From Robertmurraya dakarensis (GTDB lineage Bacteria > Bacillota > Bacilli > Bacillales > Cytobacillaceae): a stretch of DNA of 64,000 nt. Positions within the stretch are counted from its first letter, which is position 1. The number at the start of each line of letters is the position of its first letter. Below the pieces are notes generated by a model. The model made no database searches. It was not told the origin of the DNA and saw nothing but the letters and a program-made list of their open reading frames with translations. A program made the translations under genes and the position numbers. Shown here piece by piece: positions 60,787-64,000 of this stretch. The stretch lies in the NCBI RefSeq assembly GCF_900156875.1, contig NZ_LT707409.1, positions 1,590,046-1,654,045 on the forward strand, read 5' to 3'.

Positions 60787-61125
60787 TTGAACCAGGATAT
60801 ACAGCAATTCAAGGCTGATTTTTTTAAGGCGCTTGCCCATCCATTACGTATTAGAATCCTAGAGCTTTTAGCTGAAGGGAATAAAAATGTCAATGAAATT
60901 CAAATCCTATTAGGAAGTGAAGGATCTGCGGTCTCACAACAGTTAACCGTATTAAGAAATAAAAATATTGTCACAGGTACAAAAGATGGAAATCGTGTCA
61001 TCTATTCTTTGAGAGATCCGATGATTATCGAGTTACTGCATGTAGCCCGTCAAATATTTAATAATCATCTTGTTGATACCATCTCCATGCTCGACCAATT
61101 TAACGGCAGTGATGGAGAGGAATAA
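60787..61125 (+). CDS. ArsR-family transcriptional regulator
   Basis: A 112-residue winged-helix repressor (FFKALAHPLRIRILELLAEGNKNVNEIQILLGSEGSAVSQQLTVLRNKNIVTGTKDGNRVIYSLRDP). No cysteine is present, so classic arsenite, cadmium or persulfide sensing by cysteines is excluded; metal sensing by His/Asp residues or another ligand remains possible. The start is the TTG at 60787 after GAGG; the frame opens at GTG 60754. It is downstream of the SulP gene in the same transcript and probably binds the palindrome 58902-58949. Confidence 0.85.
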   Translation: MNQDIQQFKADFFKALAHPLRIRILELLAEGNKNVNEIQILLGSEGSAVSQQLTVLRNKNIVTGTKDGNRVIYSLRDPMIIELLHVARQIFNNHLVDTISMLDQFNGSDGEE

Positions 61126-61167
61126 CAAAAAACAGCTGACTTTTATGTTTGTCAGCTGTTTTTTGTT
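61124..61167. terminator. bidirectional terminator, ArsR / OB-fold gene
   Basis: AACAAAAAACAGCTGAC (61124-61140) and GTCAGCTGTTTTTTGTT (61151-61167) form a 17-bp perfect stem. Confidence 0.9.
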
Positions 61168-61169
61168 AT

Positions 61170-61487
61170 TTATGATTTTTTTGCAAAAAGGTACTGATTT
61201 TCTTCATTATTGATACATGTCACGCTGTCATTGATTTCTACCCGCCCAGATATTCTTCCAGTAATTCTTAATCCATTAGGTAATTGCACTAGAGCTATCG
61301 TATATGGTGTCAGTTCAGCAAATTCTTTAGATGATATGTGGATGGTCGTATGGGAAAAAACGGTGCCTTCTCCAGGAATATTCCGTAAATGAAACTCTGT
61401 TCCTTTGCAAGTTGAACATATCCACTTTTTCTGCACATACTCTTTTTTGCAATTAGAACATTGATAAAGTTGAATATCAGCCATCAC
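61170..61487 (-). CDS. DUF35 / zinc-ribbon OB-fold protein, thiolase partner
   Basis: A 105-residue protein. A zinc ribbon (YQCSNCKKEYVQKKWICSTCKG, two CxxC pairs) is followed by an OB-fold core (GEGTVFSHTTIH, IALVQLPNGLRITGRI). Such DUF35 proteins form complexes with SCP2/lipid-transfer-type thiolases, acting in CoA-thioester degradation. It overlaps the thiolase gene by 4 nt (ATGA), so the two are made in equal amounts. Confidence 0.85.
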   Translation of the reverse strand: MMADIQLYQCSNCKKEYVQKKWICSTCKGTEFHLRNIPGEGTVFSHTTIHISSKEFAELTPYTIALVQLPNGLRITGRISGRVEINDSVTCINNEENQYLFAKKS

Positions 61488-62623
61488 GCATTCACCCTTT
61501 CAAAAATGTGAACGGTCGAATAAGCACCCGTCCCTCCTAAATTTTGGGCTAATCCAATCCTTGCTCCATCCACTTGGTTACAGCTAGTCCCTCTTAACTG
61601 TGAGACAACTTGATAAATTTGTGAAATTCCAGTCGCTCCAATCGGATGGCCTTTTGACAACAAACCTCCGCTCGTATTAACAGGAATTTTACCACCATGC
61701 TTAGTCAATCCTTTTTCAACAGCTTCCCAGCCTGTTCCTTTTTCAAAAAATCCCAGTTCTTCAATAGCGAGTATTTCAGTCATCGTAAAACAATCATGCA
61801 ACTCAACGACATCAATATCAGATGGACCTAATCCTGCTTGTTCGTACGCCGTGTTCGCGGATGCACGAACAGCCGGAATACTTAGGAGATCTTCTGTTTC
61901 CTGCATTTGCGTCGTACCAGAGGCCTGAGCAGATGCCCTGACGATTACGCCATGTTCTCCTTTTGACAGTACAATTGCAGCGGCTCCATCCGTTGTCGGG
62001 GAGCAATCAAAAAGTCCTAAAGGTTCTGTAATCATTCTAGCTGCCATAATTTCTTCTAAACTAGCAGGCTTTCTAAATTGAGCCTTATGATTATTTAAAG
62101 CATATTCCCGATTTTTAAGAGCTACCATCGCCAAATGCTTTTTGGAAGCCCCTGTTTCATAAAAGTAGCGGTTTGCTAATGTTCCAAAAAAACCTGGGAA
62201 GGTTAATCCAGCATTTTTCTCATTAGAGTCATTATCCATCGCAGCATTTATGGCTCTCGTTACATCTTCTGTCGATGCATGCTTCATTTTCTCGACACCA
62301 GCAATTAAGACATGATCACAAACACCATTTTGGATATTTAAGTAAGCTTGGCGAAAAGCAATCCCCCCTGACGCACAAGCTCCCTCTACCTTTGTCGTCG
62401 GAATATTCCCAAGCCCAAGATCATTTGCAACAATTGCCCCAAGAATTTCCTGGTTTCCTAAAGAACCACCCATAAAATTTCCAATATAGACTGCATCTAT
62501 CTTAGGGAAATTCGCTTCCTTTAAAGCATCCACACAGGCATCCATCAAAAGTGTTTTTAAGGATGTATGTTCATGCTTTCCAAATGGTGTCATGCCGATT
62601 CCTGAAACCGTCACTTTTCTCAT
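61484..62623 (-). CDS. lipid-transfer/SCP-x-type thiolase
   Basis: A 379-residue thiolase-fold enzyme. The acyl-enzyme cysteine is in KVEGACASGGIAFRQAYLN (about residue 87), the catalytic HDCF is in DVVELHDCFTMTE and the GHPIGATG motif holds the other catalytic histidine (about residue 338). The second nucleophilic cysteine of classical biosynthetic thiolases is missing near the C-terminus (NLGGTGAYS), as in SCP-x/lipid-transfer thiolases. The neighbouring CoA ligase and OB-fold protein suggest degradation of an acyl-CoA, possibly a branched or cyclic one. Confidence 0.88.
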   Translation of the reverse strand: MRKVTVSGIGMTPFGKHEHTSLKTLLMDACVDALKEANFPKIDAVYIGNFMGGSLGNQEILGAIVANDLGLGNIPTTKVEGACASGGIAFRQAYLNIQNGVCDHVLIAGVEKMKHASTEDVTRAINAAMDNDSNEKNAGLTFPGFFGTLANRYFYETGASKKHLAMVALKNREYALNNHKAQFRKPASLEEIMAARMITEPLGLFDCSPTTDGAAAIVLSKGEHGVIVRASAQASGTTQMQETEDLLSIPAVRASANTAYEQAGLGPSDIDVVELHDCFTMTEILAIEELGFFEKGTGWEAVEKGLTKHGGKIPVNTSGGLLSKGHPIGATGISQIYQVVSQLRGTSCNQVDGARIGLAQNLGGTGAYSTVHIFERVNA

Positions 62624-64000
62624 TTCGCTACACCGCCATCCATATTTTTTAACTCTCTTTTTAAGATTTTCCCGTAACTGCTCTTTGGCAGCTCTTTAAC
62701 AATATGAATTTCTTTCGGTTTCTTAAAGCTTGCTAGATGATCCTGACATAACTGCAAAAGCTCTTCTTCGAGTACCTCGCAGCCTTCATTTAGGACACAA
62801 TAAGCAACCACCGCTTCTCCCCATTTATCATGGTGCTTTCCGACAACAGAAGTTTCTTTTATACCATCATGCTTGTTCAATATCTCTTCTATTTCACGCG
62901 GATATATATTCATACCGCCGCTTATAATCACATCTTTTTTGCGATCGACCAAGTGGAGATAACCTTTTTCATCTGCCCAGCCTAAATCACCTGTATAAAG
63001 CCATCCATCTCTCAAAGTATCTGCCGTTGCCTCAGCATTGCGCCAATACCCCTGCATAACGAGCGGACCCTTACAAATTACCTCGCCAACTTCCCCAGAA
63101 TTTACTTCATTTCCGTCATTATCGACAAGTTTCATTTCAACAAATGGACCTGCAGCCCCGCATGATTCTAATCTTGATGATAGTTCATGACGCGGCATTG
63201 TCGTGATTACCATAGGTGCTTCGACCTGTCCATATGTTTCTACAAAAATTGGTCCAGCTGTATCAATCGCTTGTTTTAGTTTACTGGCTGCTATCGGAGA
63301 ACCAGCCATATTGATAGACTTGATATGCCTTAATTTCTTAACATCAAAATTCGGGTCTTGAAACATCAAATTAACCATAGTTGGCACTAAAAAGATGACA
63401 GAAACTCTTTCTTTTTCAATATCATTTAAAAACTCGGATGGATCAAATTTGTTAAAAACAACCTGTGTTAGCCCATATATCCAAGAAACATGTGATAAAA
63501 AATTACTTCCATGTGTTAACGGTGCCACATGGCCAATCGTATCTTCGGGTGTTACTTCGCATACAATTGCTAATGAAAGAGCCCCTGATATAATATTGCG
63601 ATGAGATAACATCACACCTTTTGGTTTGCCAGTTGTCCCCGAGGTATACATAATGGCAAACAAATCATCTTCCTTTGAAACAATTTCAGGTTCTAAATCA
63701 TATTGCGCCAATAACCATTCTTCATATTGGTCCCCGATGAACACCACTTGACAATTTGGTTTTTCTAGAGGATCGATTAAATCTTCTTCGCCAATTAATA
63801 CTTTTGGTTCAGCATTTCCAATGATATAATCCACTTCTTTTGGATGAAGTCGATAATTTAATGGTACTTTTATAAACCCGCCTATCGCTGCTGCTAAATC
63901 TAATTCAATATGTTCAACTCTATTCGACATAAGAATCGCAATACGGTCTCCTTTTTTTAACCCTATTTGTTTTAAGGCCCAATAGAGACGGTAAGCGCGA
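62620..64000 (-). CDS. acyl-CoA synthetase (AMP-binding), truncated at the window edge
   Basis: At least 460 residues of a class I adenylate-forming enzyme; the reading frame runs through 64000, so the true N-terminus lies outside the window. The upstream codons (WALKQIGLKKGDRIAIL) match the usual family N-terminal region, so the first ATG inside the window, at 63930, is not the start. Motifs: IMYTSGTTGKPKGVMLSH, YGQVEAPMV, WLYTGDLGWADEKGYLHLVDRKKDVIISGG and catalytic lysine in PKSSYGKILKREL. It overlaps the thiolase gene by 4 nt. Likely activates a carboxylic acid for the thiolase to process. Confidence 0.88.
   Translation of the reverse strand, partial: RAYRLYWALKQIGLKKGDRIAILMSNRVEHIELDLAAAIGGFIKVPLNYRLHPKEVDYIIGNAEPKVLIGEEDLIDPLEKPNCQVVFIGDQYEEWLLAQYDLEPEIVSKEDDLFAIMYTSGTTGKPKGVMLSHRNIISGALSLAIVCEVTPEDTIGHVAPLTHGSNFLSHVSWIYGLTQVVFNKFDPSEFLNDIEKERVSVIFLVPTMVNLMFQDPNFDVKKLRHIKSINMAGSPIAASKLKQAIDTAGPIFVETYGQVEAPMVITTMPRHELSSRLESCGAAGPFVEMKLVDNDGNEVNSGEVGEVICKGPLVMQGYWRNAEATADTLRDGWLYTGDLGWADEKGYLHLVDRKKDVIISGGMNIYPREIEEILNKHDGIKETSVVGKHHDKWGEAVVAYCVLNEGCEVLEEELLQLCQDHLASFKKPKEIHIVKELPKSSYGKILKRELKNMDGGVAK

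Noticed and set aside
63930-63932. ATG at 63930 as the start of the last gene
   Set aside because: The frame is open to the edge and codes for conserved family residues upstream of the ATG; the gene is partial.

Overview
The window is 64 kb of AT-rich chromosome from an endospore-forming member of the Bacillaceae. It carries an H-type small acid-soluble spore protein, an Sda-like sporulation checkpoint peptide, a cortex-hydrolase-like LysM protein, a MerR-type coiled-coil protein, strong AGGAGG ribosome binding sites with frequent GTG/TTG starts, and a canonical S-box riboswitch. Many genes resemble Bacillus subtilis genes (pncA, bioY, odhAB, sspH, metIC, yitJ, ykfBCD, dpp, ylmA, yogA, trhO). 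The genus cannot be assigned from sequence reading alone. I see no phage, insertion sequence, CRISPR array, rRNA or tRNA.

Layout. 0-3 kb: nicotinamidase, the biotin transporter bioY behind a BirA-type operator, small hypothetical genes, and a 43-residue Sda-like gene. 3-7.1 kb: odhA-odhB (2-oxoglutarate dehydrogenase). 7.5-15.8 kb: sspH, then an S-box riboswitch that controls metI-metC-yitJ-metH, a complete route from O-acylhomoserine to methionine ending in cobalamin-dependent MetH. 15.8-20.7 kb: a small gene broken by an 11-bp tandem duplication, a NitT/TauT-type ABC transporter, and several small unknown genes. 20.7-30.2 kb: a nitrate module. It comprises an Nre-like regulatory set (two HisKA_3 kinases, a GAF protein, a LuxR-type regulator), NarK, three small unknown proteins, a Tat-exported Rieske protein, a four-cluster ferredoxin-like subunit, a Nas-type molybdoenzyme and a cytochrome-b-like membrane subunit.

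30.4-41.2 kb: mixed genes, including a PTH2-type peptidyl-tRNA hydrolase, a LysM hydrolase, a eukaryotic-type kinase, an ArAE/FUSC membrane protein, a phosphotriesterase-like/acyl-CoA ligase pair, a VanW protein, an alpha/beta hydrolase, a beta-propeller protein and an AlaX-type editing protein. 41.4-49.1 kb: a murein-peptide uptake and recycling operon (dppB-C-D-E-like, ykfB, ykfC, ykfD). 49.5-58.7 kb: aspartokinase III, an MFS pump, an YlmA-like ATPase, a Gly/Tyr/Arg-rich small protein, an oxidoreductase, an MBL hydrolase, the MerR/coiled-coil protein and TrhO. 58.9-61.1 kb: a SulP transporter plus ArsR regulator with a perfect 19-bp inverted repeat upstream. 61.2-64 kb: an OB-fold/thiolase/acyl-CoA ligase operon that runs off the right edge.

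The best candidate for an unusual system is the nitrate module. A Nas-type catalytic subunit with no export signal, and with only three of the four usual N-terminal cluster cysteines, is packaged with a NarI-like membrane subunit, a DmsB/FdhB-like electron-transfer subunit and an exported Rieske protein. The set sits under Nre-like control, but the PAS domain of the main kinase lacks the NreB cysteine cluster.
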